64,000 nt of DNA from GCA-2706205 sp964215955. Lineage in GTDB: Bacteria; Bdellovibrionota; Bacteriovoracia; Bacteriovoracales; Bacteriovoracaceae. Location: NCBI GenBank assembly GCA_964215955.1, contig CAXPDR010000041.1:220761-284760 (forward strand), given 5' to 3'. The notes under the pieces are model-generated. The model was given only the letters and a program-made list of their open reading frames with translations, had not been told where the DNA came from and did not search any database. Both the position numbers and the translations under genes were made by a program. Shown in pieces: positions 17,349 to 27,097 of this stretch (its first letter is position 1; each line of letters opens with the position of its first letter).

Positions 17349-18257
17349 TTATGTCCTAATTTCTTCTATATAATTAATTATGTCCTTAAAAACCTCATTT
17401 CGACAAGTCTCATTCAAAATATCATGTCTCGTATTTGGGTAAAGCTTCACTTTCACTAATTTTTTATCCATACCAGTAATGAAGAGTTTTGTTTTATGGT
17501 TATCTACCACTCTATCATCTTCTGCGAGAATAAAAAAACAAGGAATATCCATAAAATAACTTAAAGAAGAAATTTGTTTGGTCGCCTGAATAGTCTCATA
17601 GCCCAATTTGATACTTATTGATTTTGAAATCAAATGATCATGAACAAACTCTTTAACTTTTAAATCATCATGAGTTAGGTCATGGCCATCGTAGATTAAA
17701 GGTAATCTAACTTTTGCAAGAGAAACTGGTAATGATCCAGCTAGATTAACGACTCCTTTTGGAAGCTCGATTTTAGGAGAAATACAAGGATTCGATAAAA
17801 ACATTCCTTTAATTTGAAAGGGCTTAATAAGTTCAGCATCCGTCACATACTTTAGTGTAATTAATCCTCCTAAACTATGTGATCCTAATACTGTAGTCAC
17901 CTTATGATCAATATAAAACCTTTCATGACAAATTTCACAAAAATGAGAAAAGTCTCTTACAAAAACACCAAAACTCTCTATGTCTCCACGATCTCCACCA
18001 CTCAAACCATGTCCAGCAAGGTCCATAACAGAAATGACAATCTTTTTATCAAAGGCTTCAAACAGCTTCTCAAAGAGCTCTTTATGTCTACCGTGATGCT
18101 CAATCATACCATGCTGAAAAATGACATGAATAATATTTTTAGGTAGTTTCCCTTTACTTGGAATGTAATGCTTATAAAAAATATGAGCTTGCTGAGAAGA
18201 AGATGAAGTAAATGTCCCCTCTTCTTCTTTGTAGCGCTGCTGGTTCTTAGACTTCAT
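17349..18257 (-). CDS. Alpha/beta hydrolase, monoacylglycerol lipase-like
   Basis: A 302-residue hydrolase of the lysophospholipase/monoacylglycerol lipase branch. The elements are visible: oxyanion region FQHGMIEHHGRH, DLAGHGLSGG, nucleophile S128 in GSHSLGG, D248 in AEDDRVVD and H278 in NTRHDIL. It lacks a signal peptide, so it should be cytoplasmic. Substrates are probably monoglycerides or lysophospholipids, fitting the lipid-degrading theme of the window. It overlaps the PilZ protein gene by 11 nt and precedes a lipoprotein gene. Confidence 0.87.
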   Translation of the reverse strand: MKSKNQQRYKEEEGTFTSSSSQQAHIFYKHYIPSKGKLPKNIIHVIFQHGMIEHHGRHKELFEKLFEAFDKKIVISVMDLAGHGLSGGDRGDIESFGVFVRDFSHFCEICHERFYIDHKVTTVLGSHSLGGLITLKYVTDAELIKPFQIKGMFLSNPCISPKIELPKGVVNLAGSLPVSLAKVRLPLIYDGHDLTHDDLKVKEFVHDHLISKSISIKLGYETIQATKQISSLSYFMDIPCFFILAEDDRVVDNHKTKLFITGMDKKLVKVKLYPNTRHDILNETCRNEVFKDIINYIEEIRT

Positions 18258-19011
18258 CTAAATATTTTTGAATGGCTTCTTTAGCATCTTCATTCAATTC
18301 AGTAAATCTAAAAGAGAATCCTTGTCCACCATCTAAAAGTCTCACAACTTCTCCACCTGCAACAAAATGGTGTTCAGTGTTCTCAGGATGTACATTGATA
18401 GAAATCCTCTCACCTTTCTCAGCAGGGATTTGATCAACTAGGACTTGCATTCCACCAATAGAAATATCCCGACATACACCGACATAAACCTTTTTATCGC
18501 TTTCAATATACATTCTGGCAATAAATGGCTTTCTATTATTCTTTCTTCTATCAACCTCTTCAATTGGAGGTGGTACTTCTTCAAATACCTCGGCAAAGTC
18601 TTTGAAGTCTCCTAAGAATGCCCAATCTTCTAAACCTCTTACAAACACTAAGGTTTTAGAATTAATTCTATTTTGCTTATAAAGCTGAATAATAATATCT
18701 AATGTGTATGGACCATACTCAACTTCTTGCCCACCTCTATCAGCTCCAATTTTAATAAAAATTTTATTCTCAGAGGTTGTTAACTCTTTGAGTGCGAGAT
18801 TATCAGCTGTTACGGTAACTTCTTCTTCCATAACTTCTTCGACATGTTGAAGCTCATCTACGTCTTTAATTTTAGTCCAGTTTTCAAAACCTTTTCTCCA
18901 AACGTAATCATCATCACCTAAGGTTGATTTCTCCATCATTTCATTAATAACTGTAAGCTCTACAGGTCCCTTTCTTTCGCCGGCTTCCACATAGTACCAA
19001 ACATCTTCCAT
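18247..19011 (-). CDS. GYF_2-GYF_2-PilZ protein, putative c-di-GMP effector
   Basis: A 254-residue soluble protein with two GYF_2 (DUF4339) modules (about 3-55, WYYVEAGERKGPV...; and about 83-142) and a C-terminal PilZ domain (about 153-252). The PilZ c-di-GMP contacts are intact: RxxxR at 156-160 and DxSxxG at 182-187. GYF_2 modules bind proteins, so the design reads as a c-di-GMP-switched adaptor (inference). First gene of an operon with the lipase-like hydrolase (11-nt overlap) and a lipoprotein. Confidence 0.9.
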   Translation of the reverse strand: MEDVWYYVEAGERKGPVELTVINEMMEKSTLGDDDYVWRKGFENWTKIKDVDELQHVEEVMEEEVTVTADNLALKELTTSENKIFIKIGADRGGQEVEYGPYTLDIIIQLYKQNRINSKTLVFVRGLEDWAFLGDFKDFAEVFEEVPPPIEEVDRRKNNRKPFIARMYIESDKKVYVGVCRDISIGGMQVLVDQIPAEKGERISINVHPENTEHHFVAGGEVVRLLDGGQGFSFRFTELNEDAKEAIQKYLDEV

Positions 19012-19165
19012 GAAAATTCTCCTCTAAACATACATATTATTAATTCCTTATATTTTACATTAATTCAGTAAGATAGCTGAATTTGGGAAAGAATTTCCAT
19101 TACAATTAAAGTTATCTTGATTTTTTCCGACAAGTATACTGAAAAACTAGCATAATGGATTAATT

Positions 19166-20593
19166 ATGAAGAAACTAATTTTAATATTATTACTTCCCTT
19201 AATTTTTTTCTCCTGTGGAGAGGAAGTACTCACTCAAAATACTCAAAATGAAGGCTATACCTCTTCTACAATTGAGTCTCAAGAAGTCAGTACCTGTTCT
19301 CAGTTCACTTTTAGAAAACCACCTGTCGATATTCTTTATGTTATCGACAACTCAGGAAGTACCCTTGCTAGTAGTTTTCAATCCATAAAAGGTGAGATTC
19401 AAAAAACAATAGAAACAGTATCAGGAGACTTTGATTATCATATTTATGTAGCTCCACTAAACCCTGGACCTACAGATAGTATTCAAGGATATCCTTTAAT
19501 TGTTAGTGATCCCAATTCTATTCCTAGTATCGCCTCAGTTAATATGACAAACTCAGATAGTTTAGAGATGTTTGCTGATGCCTCAGGAAATAATAATGAA
19601 TTTGGTTTTGAAAGAGTAAAAAACATCATTAATTACAATAGATCCAATGGAATATTTAGAGATGATGCAAATACGATTGTTGTTATGATTTCTAATGGTG
19701 ATGATACACAAACGAAAAAAACTCTTAATGGAAATATCGTAGATAATCCTGATTATCCATACTCTACGGTTTTAAATGAATTTAAGAAATTTACAAAAGT
19801 TTACAGTAATGGAAGTTCTGAGGAGAACCTTCTTAAATCAAGAATGTTTCGTTTTATTTCTGTTGTTGCGAACTCAAGCTGTAATGGATGGAAAAAAGGT
19901 GAAACATACCAGAGACTTTCAAGAGATTTATACGAGTATCAAGGTTTAACAGATAATGATAAAAAAGATGTCCTAGATCTATGTTCTCAAAACTATGCTT
20001 CATTATTTTCAGTAGTCAATAATAGTATTCAAGCCGTTATTGATGGCCATAAATACGATCACTGGAAAATAAGTTCAGCAAGTGAATCTGAAATTCAAAC
20101 CGACGACATTCAAATCTTTAAACTCTCAAAGAATGGGGTTAAAACTGAAATTTTACCAGGAACAGAGAATGGTTTTGAATATATCGGTTACAAGTCCAAT
20201 CAAAGACTAAATTATGAGCCAGCAGACAAAGTAGAAACAGACTCAGGACTTATGGTAAAACTACACGGGGAAGCTAGAGTTTCTCATCCAGACTGTATTA
20301 TTGCAAAAACGAGAACACCAACAGAGTACTTTGGTTATGTTGCACTACCAAGAGACCCTGAATTAACTTCTGTAAAAATAGAGATTGATGGGAAAGCCTT
20401 CCCACAATCAGGTTCAAATGGTTGGAGTTATTTAGGATGGCGGGATACTCTAAATATTAAAGTCCCTGGACCTACTGATGCGGCCGTAACTCCACCGGTT
20501 AATAAATCTGGTTATTTTTTACAGCTTCATGGTGATGCGATCTTTACAAATGGGCAAACAATTAAAGTATTTTATAAAGCTAAACCGAATTAA
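19166..20593 (+). CDS. Lipoprotein with von Willebrand factor A-like domain
   Basis: A 475-residue lipoprotein (lipobox FFSC, C17). A vWA-like domain starts near residue 52 with the metal-ion-dependent adhesion site D61-N-S63-G-S65 after the strand ILYVI, and continues with VVMISNGDDTQ. The C-terminal 150 residues look like beta-sandwich repeats. Probably a surface ligand-binding or adhesion protein; related vWA lipoproteins are common in predatory bacteria. Its stop overlaps the convergent cNMP-protein gene by 4 nt. Confidence 0.85.
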   Translation: MKKLILILLLPLIFFSCGEEVLTQNTQNEGYTSSTIESQEVSTCSQFTFRKPPVDILYVIDNSGSTLASSFQSIKGEIQKTIETVSGDFDYHIYVAPLNPGPTDSIQGYPLIVSDPNSIPSIASVNMTNSDSLEMFADASGNNNEFGFERVKNIINYNRSNGIFRDDANTIVVMISNGDDTQTKKTLNGNIVDNPDYPYSTVLNEFKKFTKVYSNGSSEENLLKSRMFRFISVVANSSCNGWKKGETYQRLSRDLYEYQGLTDNDKKDVLDLCSQNYASLFSVVNNSIQAVIDGHKYDHWKISSASESEIQTDDIQIFKLSKNGVKTEILPGTENGFEYIGYKSNQRLNYEPADKVETDSGLMVKLHGEARVSHPDCIIAKTRTPTEYFGYVALPRDPELTSVKIEIDGKAFPQSGSNGWSYLGWRDTLNIKVPGPTDAAVTPPVNKSGYFLQLHGDAIFTNGQTIKVFYKAKPN

Positions 20594-21663
20594 GCGACTG
20601 AGGACTTCTGTTGATTTGAATCTAGGACTCTATTCATAAACTTTATATTTGGAAGCAATTTTTTCATCTTTAGATAGTGAACTTCAACAGATAAAGCGTT
20701 ATCATTTCCAATTATGGCTTCGCCCACAATTCCATGTTGACGAGCATCATCTAAGTGTTCAATAGTAATGAATGCTTTTGACTGTGCCCAGTAATCTAGA
20801 AGATCTCCCACAGGAACTAAGGTCATAGCATTGTCTGTATTGGGAGAATTAGCAATTTTTTTCCAGATATTTTCTAAAAAAGTTTGGCATTTTTTACTTA
20901 TTTTAAGTTTTTTATCTTCAGTTAAGTGCTTCTCTGTGTTGTAGAAAATAAACAAAGACCTTATTCGGTCTAAGTCTCTAAGAATATAAATTTTTGGAAG
21001 TCCATCTTTATCATTTTCAACCTGGATTAATCCTAAATCTTGAAGAACAATAATCATTTCATCCATCTTGGATTCAATAATTCCAAAAATCTCATGTGAA
21101 TAAAGATTTAAGGTTTTATGATGAACTGCTAGCCCATTAGCATTTTGCTCACCGTGAGATTTATAGACTAAAAATAGCATTCCCAATATTTTTATAACAT
21201 CAGCTGTTTTAAAAAATTCATATCCACTATGTTTTCCTGTTCCATAGTTTACTGAAGCAGAGTTGGACTCTAGTTCTTTTACTCTCGCATTCGTTTGTCT
21301 CAGTCTATTTGCTAGAGTATTGATAATGGTTTTAAACCAAGGGTTTAAACCTGACATTGTTTTAGCAAAAGCAGTAAATGAAATTTCAATGACATCTGAA
21401 GATACCATCGCCGCAGCAGAACAAGACCTTTTTCCGCCACCATCATCATCGAAGTAGGCCATCTCACCTATAACTTCACCGGCCCTTAGAACAGCTATCT
21501 CTATAAAACCTTTACCTTTAGGTTTAAAGAGTCTTAGTTGACCCTTTTGGATAATATACAACGAATTCGCCTTCTCTCCGTCATTGAAAAGAACTTCAGC
21601 AGGCTTAAGTCTTCTAAGACCTGAACCTGCTTTAGCCGTTTTAGATTTCGTTGCTGTAGTCAA
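20590..21663 (-). CDS. Cyclic-nucleotide-binding domain protein
   Basis: A 357-residue protein with an N-terminal cNMP-binding (CRP-like) beta roll at about 15-115: FNDGEKANSLYIIQKG, GEVIGEMAYFDD, then a long helix ending NRLRQTNARV. The C-terminal two thirds resemble helical/winged-helix segments but lack a clear CRP helix-turn-helix, so DNA binding is not certain. The TTG at 21663 (AAAGG 7 nt upstream) is preferred to a TTG at 21678 inside the preceding thiolase gene. It starts immediately after the thiolase stop, so the two are co-transcribed. Confidence 0.8.
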   Translation of the reverse strand: MTTATKSKTAKAGSGLRRLKPAEVLFNDGEKANSLYIIQKGQLRLFKPKGKGFIEIAVLRAGEVIGEMAYFDDDGGGKRSCSAAAMVSSDVIEISFTAFAKTMSGLNPWFKTIINTLANRLRQTNARVKELESNSASVNYGTGKHSGYEFFKTADVIKILGMLFLVYKSHGEQNANGLAVHHKTLNLYSHEIFGIIESKMDEMIIVLQDLGLIQVENDKDGLPKIYILRDLDRIRSLFIFYNTEKHLTEDKKLKISKKCQTFLENIWKKIANSPNTDNAMTLVPVGDLLDYWAQSKAFITIEHLDDARQHGIVGEAIIGNDNALSVEVHYLKMKKLLPNIKFMNRVLDSNQQKSSVA

Positions 21664-21664
21664 A

Positions 21665-22825
21665 TTATAACCTTTCAATAACCATGCTTAAGGCTTCACC
21701 TCCACCAATACAAATTGCAGCACATCCATACTTAGCACCTTTTCTTTCCATTGCATTAGTAAGGGTTAAAAGTATTCTCGCTCCACTTGTTCCAATTGGA
21801 TGCCCAAGACTTACTCCACCACCATAAACATTCACTTTATTCTCATCTAATTGTAACTCTTTTATCGCGACCATGGTAACTGCGGCAAAAGCTTCATTTA
21901 TCTCCCATAAGTCAATCTGATCAGCAGTTAAGTCTAGTTTTTTTAAGTTTTTCTTAACGGCTTGAACAGGAGCGGTTGTAAACCAAGTTGGTTCCCCAGC
22001 ATGAGAAGCCCATCCTAAAATTTTAAATTTTGCTTGATCTTTATATTCTTCACCACCTAAAACAAGAGCAGCTGCTCCATCATTTATAGTAGAGGCATTT
22101 GCTGCAGTAATAGTTCCATCTTTTTCAAATGCTGGTCTCAAGGCTGCCATTTTATCAAACTTAACTTTTCCAGGACCTTCATCTTCTGAAACGACAACGT
22201 CACCTTTTCTTCCTTTAATTGTGACAGCTGAAATCTCTGACTGAAAAATCCCTTCTGCTTGAGCTGCTTGAGCTCTCTTAAATGATTGAGTTGCAAATGC
22301 ATCTTGTGCTTCTCTAGAAAGATCATATTTCTTTGTACACTCTTCTGCACAATTCCCCATTGGTCTATCAGAATAAACATCCCAAAGTCCATCCCATTGC
22401 ATGGCATCTTTCATTTCGGTTGCCCCAAATTTAAAACCGTTTCTTGAATTTGGTAATAAGTGTGGAGCTAATGACATATTTTCCATTCCACCAGCGACAA
22501 CCAAACTTGCGTCATCCGTTAAAATGGATTTTGCGCCAAGAATAACTGATTGAAGACCTGATCCACAAACTTTATTAATTGTCGTACATGGTACAGACTT
22601 AGGAAGACCTGCAAATAAAGCAGCTTGCCTAGCTGGTGCTTGACCAACTCCCGCCTGAACAACATTCCCCATAAATACTTCGTCTACTTTATCATTTGCG
22701 ATTTCTGTTTTAGCTAAAGCTCCCTGAATTGCAGTCGCACCAAGCTTTGGAGCAGCCACAGATGATAATGTTCCTAAAAAGCTTCCTTGTGGAGTTCTAG
22801 ATCCACCTAAAATATAAACACTCAT
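21665..22825 (-). CDS. Acetyl-CoA acetyltransferase (thiolase)
   Basis: A 386-residue thiolase with nucleophile C87 (INKVCGSGLQSV), H342 (GHPIG) and C372 (ICIGGGEA). The sequence around the active site is of the AtoB/PhaA acetoacetyl-CoA type, unlike the FadA at 4246, so it probably handles acetoacetyl-CoA at the end of short-chain oxidation or in ketone metabolism. It goes with the hbd-crt-dehydrogenase genes at 28-31 kb in function but not position. Followed without a gap by the cNMP-binding protein. Confidence 0.93.
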   Translation of the reverse strand: MSVYILGGSRTPQGSFLGTLSSVAAPKLGATAIQGALAKTEIANDKVDEVFMGNVVQAGVGQAPARQAALFAGLPKSVPCTTINKVCGSGLQSVILGAKSILTDDASLVVAGGMENMSLAPHLLPNSRNGFKFGATEMKDAMQWDGLWDVYSDRPMGNCAEECTKKYDLSREAQDAFATQSFKRAQAAQAEGIFQSEISAVTIKGRKGDVVVSEDEGPGKVKFDKMAALRPAFEKDGTITAANASTINDGAAALVLGGEEYKDQAKFKILGWASHAGEPTWFTTAPVQAVKKNLKKLDLTADQIDLWEINEAFAAVTMVAIKELQLDENKVNVYGGGVSLGHPIGTSGARILLTLTNAMERKGAKYGCAAICIGGGEALSMVIERL

Positions 22826-22978
22826 ATAATCTCCTTATCTCTTAAATAGTTAATTTATTTGCCTTAATAGTTACCATAAACCCCATCAATTTCTCAAGCG
22901 AGGGCTTGTTATACAGCATGAAATTTGCTATTTTGCCCAAATTAAAACTGCAAAAAGCGCACCGCACAAGGATATAAT

Positions 22979-23443
22979 ATGTACTTTGGTAAATTAATTG
23001 TTGAAGATGAAAAAATTATAAGAAAGCCCCTTCCTAATGAATGGACAGAAGAGCTAACCAAAGTCTTAACAGAAACATACTTTGACCAATCAGAAAAGGA
23101 TAACCGATTTTTTGATGTTTACGGCGAAATTTACGAGAAAGAGTTTGTCGTTATCATTTCTTATATTCATCATGAAGATCAATTGAAGTCACCTATTTCC
23201 ATTTTTATCTCTCACGAAGTAGTCGAAGACTCCAAACAGTTTAAGTCCACTCTTAAGAACCTGGTAGATTTATCTGGCCATATTTTAGACGATGTATTTG
23301 CTACAAATGATTGGAGTGAGTACAACTCAAACTGGACGGAAAACAAATTTAGAGGAAATAATTTTTATTATAAAATCACAAGAGAAAATGTTTCACTTAC
23401 TCTTCAAGCTGAGCAATTTTTAGCTAAAAATGGTGAAATTTAG
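22979..23443 (+). CDS. Hypothetical protein
   Basis: A 154-residue acidic cytoplasmic protein without signal peptide or membrane segment. The predicted pattern is helix, strands (FDVYGEIYEKEFVVIISYIHH), helix, strands; no recognised motif or cysteine. Divergent from the thiolase and 10 nt short of the convergent secreted-protein gene. The start is the only ATG nearby, following AAGGA. Confidence 0.7.
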   Translation: MYFGKLIVEDEKIIRKPLPNEWTEELTKVLTETYFDQSEKDNRFFDVYGEIYEKEFVVIISYIHHEDQLKSPISIFISHEVVEDSKQFKSTLKNLVDLSGHILDDVFATNDWSEYNSNWTENKFRGNNFYYKITRENVSLTLQAEQFLAKNGEI

Positions 23444-23453
23444 AGCTTTGGAT

Positions 23454-23894
23454 TTAAAGATCTTCTAAAGAAGTAAATTTATCGACATCCAATAAATCAA
23501 TCTCAGAGCTAGGTGCTTCTTCGATTAAAATCGCATTAATCGTGGCCCTAATATCTTTGCAGTGTTTTCTTAAGTCATCTAGAACAAACTCCCCATGTGA
23601 TCGCCTAGCAGGATCACTACTATTTATCTCGTTTCCAATTGTCTCAAGCCTATACCTCATACTCGTTCTAATGGATAAACTCAGATTCTCTTTTTCTTGC
23701 TCTATTTGAAAACTATCCAAGGAATATGATCTAAAGTCTTGATAATATCTAACTAAAAACGGAGTAATAATTTCTATCTCATCAACTGTTTCAAGGCAGT
23801 TCGAAACACTGTAAATCATATTTCGTTCATACTTTGCCGATGCATTTGCTACCAACAGTAAAGAAGAAATACCAATTAATAGTAAAAACTTCAT
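23454..23894 (-). CDS. Small secreted protein
   Basis: A 146-residue protein with a Sec signal peptide (MKFLLLIGISSLLL..., cleavage after ANASA). The mature domain is mainly helical with two Cys (SNCLETV and KHCKDI), which could form a disulfide. No family recognised. The ATG at 23894 is chosen because GGAGA precedes it and the signal peptide begins there; the frame is open 72 nt further upstream. Confidence 0.75.
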   Translation of the reverse strand: MKFLLLIGISSLLLVANASAKYERNMIYSVSNCLETVDEIEIITPFLVRYYQDFRSYSLDSFQIEQEKENLSLSIRTSMRYRLETIGNEINSSDPARRSHGEFVLDDLRKHCKDIRATINAILIEEAPSSEIDLLDVDKFTSLEDL

Positions 23895-24146
23895 AATATT
23901 CTCCTGTCTATGGAGATATATAGGAACCCATAAACTCCCTCCAATACAAATGTTAAACCAATACAAATTTACACAGTTTTAAGCCTTTATTAGGATGAGG
24001 GCTAAAAATCGCCAATACTCCAAGGCAGATTCTTAATAAATCCCATAAATTAACCGATCAGGTCACGAGTTCAGCATTATAGTTTCAAGGACTTAGAAAT
24101 TTAATAATTTCTTAACTTATAATGCTTAAAAGGATTTAAGGACTTA

Positions 24147-27044
24147 ATGAAAACCTATACTTATCGCACCATTATTTCAGTCGCCATTGCTTTCATTTTT
24201 CAAGGCTGTATTTCCGAGGTGCAAGTCAATATTGTTGACAGCTCAACTGAAACTAAAACAAATCCTTCTGAAAAAGATAAAGAAAAAATTACAGAAAAGA
24301 AAAGTCCAACAACTTTTAATTCAGGAATGGTGCCAGCAGAAAATCTCTATGCTAAAGGAGTTCACCTGTATGCCTTTGAATTCGGTGATAACAAACTACA
24401 TTTTATAGATACTTCAGACCCAGCTGATCTTAATCTTGAAATCACCATTGAAATGGATAGTACTATTTATGATGTATATGAGTTTTCAAATTATTTATTT
24501 ATCACAACAGCTGATGCAGGTTTAAAGATATTTGATATAAGTAATTTTGAAAGTCCTCTTATTGTTTCAGATTCTAATTTCTCCACTTATGATCTTAGAT
24601 ATATTTATAGAGAAGGAAATACTTTATACATTAGTTCTAGGGCCGATGGAGTGATCCTAGTTGATATAAATACTCCCACCTCTCCAAACTTTATTTCCCA
24701 ATATATTCCCCCAAGCGGAAGTATTTATGATTCACTAAAAATTGGAAATCACCTCTTCCTTGCGAACGGGCCAAATGGAATGTTAGTTCTTGATATCACG
24801 ACCCCCGCCTCTCCGAGCCTTTTAACAACCCATGCTCCTTCCTCTGGAGTGAGCTCAATTACAGAGATAGAAAATTATGGGAATACCATTGTTGCTGGTG
24901 ATTCCTCAGACCTTGATATTATAGATGTTACAACGCCGGCAAGTCCTAATTCATTAACCGTTTTAGACTTCTCTTCTCTTTATAGTGATGGATATTTTGA
25001 AGTTCATAATAATATTCTTTATTACACTATCGCTGAAAGGGGAATTATTTATTATGATCTTACAACTCCTGCAACCCCTAAGAACTTAGGGGCTTTTAAT
25101 ACTCAAGGCTATACTAATAACCTCAGCCACTCTGGAACCCATCTATATATAGCCGATGAATCTGGAATTGCCGTACTTGATACTTCTGACTTAATTGGAA
25201 TTGAGCTTCTCTCTAAGACTGCATTACCATCGGTAAACAGCAAAGAATTTGTCAAAGAAGGAGACTTTATATACATGATAACTTCTGCAAATAATTTAGA
25301 AATTATCGATGTAAGTAATCCAAGTGCTCCATTAGCCAGAGGAAGCTTAAACTTTTCTGGCTCTTTAGATAACATTAAGGTCAGTGGAAATTATGCCTTT
25401 ATTACTCACTACCTCTCAGGAGTTTCAAGGAAAGTTAATATTATAGATATATCCGACCCCGATAACCCACTAGACGGTGGAGGTTTTACCCAGAATGCAC
25501 ATTGGGAAGAATCTACAACAAATACTGATGGCAATTATTTTTATGCCATTGACGTAAGTGCAAATCCCGATGAGCTTGTCATTTATGATATTACAACCAC
25601 CCCTGGAACCCCTATTCTAGTAAGCTCTACACCTTTGGATAATTTTATAGAAGACCCTAGCTATATAAACGGAATTGTTCTTAGGGGGAATTATATATTT
25701 TTATCTCACGCCTGGACTGGAATAGAAGTCATTGATGCGACCAATAAAACCAGCTTGGTTCATGTTCCTACTACCGAGGCAAAGTCATGGGCTTTTGACG
25801 CCTGGGAAACCTTTGATAGCGGAAACTATGTTGCGATTAAAGAAGATTATTATGGTTTATCAATTGCAAATATTGCAGACCCGACGAATCCATATGTAGT
25901 GAACAATATTTTTAACTGGAATGGGTATTTTTATGGGTTCCAGACTCAAGGTAATTATATGTTCATTACTGGAAATAGATCCGGACTTGAAATATTAGAC
26001 ATGAGTAATGAGTACACAGCCATTGAACTTGGCGGCTATAATGCTCATCCTGATAATTTGTATGGAATTGAGCTAGAGGGAAATACGCTATACACAACCT
26101 CTTCTACAGATTTTTACATCTTCGACATTAGTGATAAACAAGGATTAGAATTAGTTTCTTATTATAATAAAATATTTTATAGATATTCAAATTCTGTTCA
26201 ACTGAATCAATACCAAATAGAGACCGATGATTACGGAGATTTATTAGTTTTTGATACGACATCAAATGATAAAACTCCCATTTATAGACAACGTTTTTCT
26301 AACTCAACTCTCTATGACATCTCCTTAATTGGAAACCACCTTCAAATAAAGGAAGAAAATGATTCTGTCGTAACTTTTGATTTTTCCGATCCGACCTCAC
26401 CGCAACTCATAAGCAGAACCTTTGATCATCGGCAAATGTGTGGAAGCAAAATTCTAGAACAAAATGACTTCGTATTCTGTCGAGGAGGTTATAAAGGATT
26501 AAGTATTTATGATGTCACAGATATAAACAATCCAACATTTGTTTCATTAGAAAATAGTGTTTATAACTTTTTTTATCACAATAATACTATGTATTCTTAT
26601 TACGGTTCTGGACTTTATCATTATGATATCTCTGATCCGTATAACGTAGTAGAAACCACGATTCATGATCCAACACCAACGATTCGTTATATATATCCTT
26701 ATAAGAACTTTATATTCATCTCAATGGCAACTAATGGTTTTTCTGTTTTAGATATAACTAATCCTTTAGCCGCGGCAGAGTTAGCAACTATAACGGATAC
26801 AGTTGATTATGATCAAATTCTTTATGCCAACGACGAAATTGTAATAGTAAGAAATACATGGACTTCATCAAAGCTAGCTGTTGTAGATATAAGAAACCCA
26901 AGTTCACCTGTGATGATCCAAACTTTAGACCTTGGTTATAGTACAAGAGAAATTAAGGAAATTGATGGAGAAATCATAATGTCTACATACGGAAGCAGTA
27001 AAACGATTACCATAAACCCTGATATGACCATAAATGTGAATTAA
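24147..27044 (+). CDS. Large LVIVD beta-propeller lipoprotein
   Basis: A 965-residue lipoprotein (lipobox FQGC, C21) with a Lys/Glu/Thr-rich linker and then about 20 repeats of roughly 40-45 residues. Each repeat holds a strand motif such as GLKIFDIS, GVILVDIN, LEIIDVS or LAVVDIR followed by a P-rich turn (NPSSPV, TPASPN). These are LVIVD repeats, which fold into beta propellers, so two or three propellers exposed at the surface are likely. Function is probably binding or adhesion. Stand-alone gene ending in a hairpin shared with the convergent lysine-rich gene. Confidence 0.88.
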   Translation: MKTYTYRTIISVAIAFIFQGCISEVQVNIVDSSTETKTNPSEKDKEKITEKKSPTTFNSGMVPAENLYAKGVHLYAFEFGDNKLHFIDTSDPADLNLEITIEMDSTIYDVYEFSNYLFITTADAGLKIFDISNFESPLIVSDSNFSTYDLRYIYREGNTLYISSRADGVILVDINTPTSPNFISQYIPPSGSIYDSLKIGNHLFLANGPNGMLVLDITTPASPSLLTTHAPSSGVSSITEIENYGNTIVAGDSSDLDIIDVTTPASPNSLTVLDFSSLYSDGYFEVHNNILYYTIAERGIIYYDLTTPATPKNLGAFNTQGYTNNLSHSGTHLYIADESGIAVLDTSDLIGIELLSKTALPSVNSKEFVKEGDFIYMITSANNLEIIDVSNPSAPLARGSLNFSGSLDNIKVSGNYAFITHYLSGVSRKVNIIDISDPDNPLDGGGFTQNAHWEESTTNTDGNYFYAIDVSANPDELVIYDITTTPGTPILVSSTPLDNFIEDPSYINGIVLRGNYIFLSHAWTGIEVIDATNKTSLVHVPTTEAKSWAFDAWETFDSGNYVAIKEDYYGLSIANIADPTNPYVVNNIFNWNGYFYGFQTQGNYMFITGNRSGLEILDMSNEYTAIELGGYNAHPDNLYGIELEGNTLYTTSSTDFYIFDISDKQGLELVSYYNKIFYRYSNSVQLNQYQIETDDYGDLLVFDTTSNDKTPIYRQRFSNSTLYDISLIGNHLQIKEENDSVVTFDFSDPTSPQLISRTFDHRQMCGSKILEQNDFVFCRGGYKGLSIYDVTDINNPTFVSLENSVYNFFYHNNTMYSYYGSGLYHYDISDPYNVVETTIHDPTPTIRYIYPYKNFIFISMATNGFSVLDITNPLAAAELATITDTVDYDQILYANDEIVIVRNTWTSSKLAVVDIRNPSSPVMIQTLDLGYSTREIKEIDGEIIMSTYGSSKTITINPDMTINVN

Positions 27045-27068
27045 AAAAGGCCCACAATCAGTGAGCCT
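27043..27068 (-). terminator. Terminator of the lysine-rich protein gene
   Basis: Stem AGGCCCAC (27048-27055) with GTGAGCCT (27061-27068), one C-A mismatch and a 5-nt loop, followed in the minus direction by a T-run (A-run 27043-27048). It lies between convergent genes. Confidence 0.7.
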
Positions 27069-27097
27069 CAATTAATTAAATTAAACTTTCAAATTAA

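Noticed and set aside
24061..24100. GGTCACGAGTTC resembling a tRNA T-loop
   Set aside because: No matching acceptor, D or anticodon stem can be folded around it.
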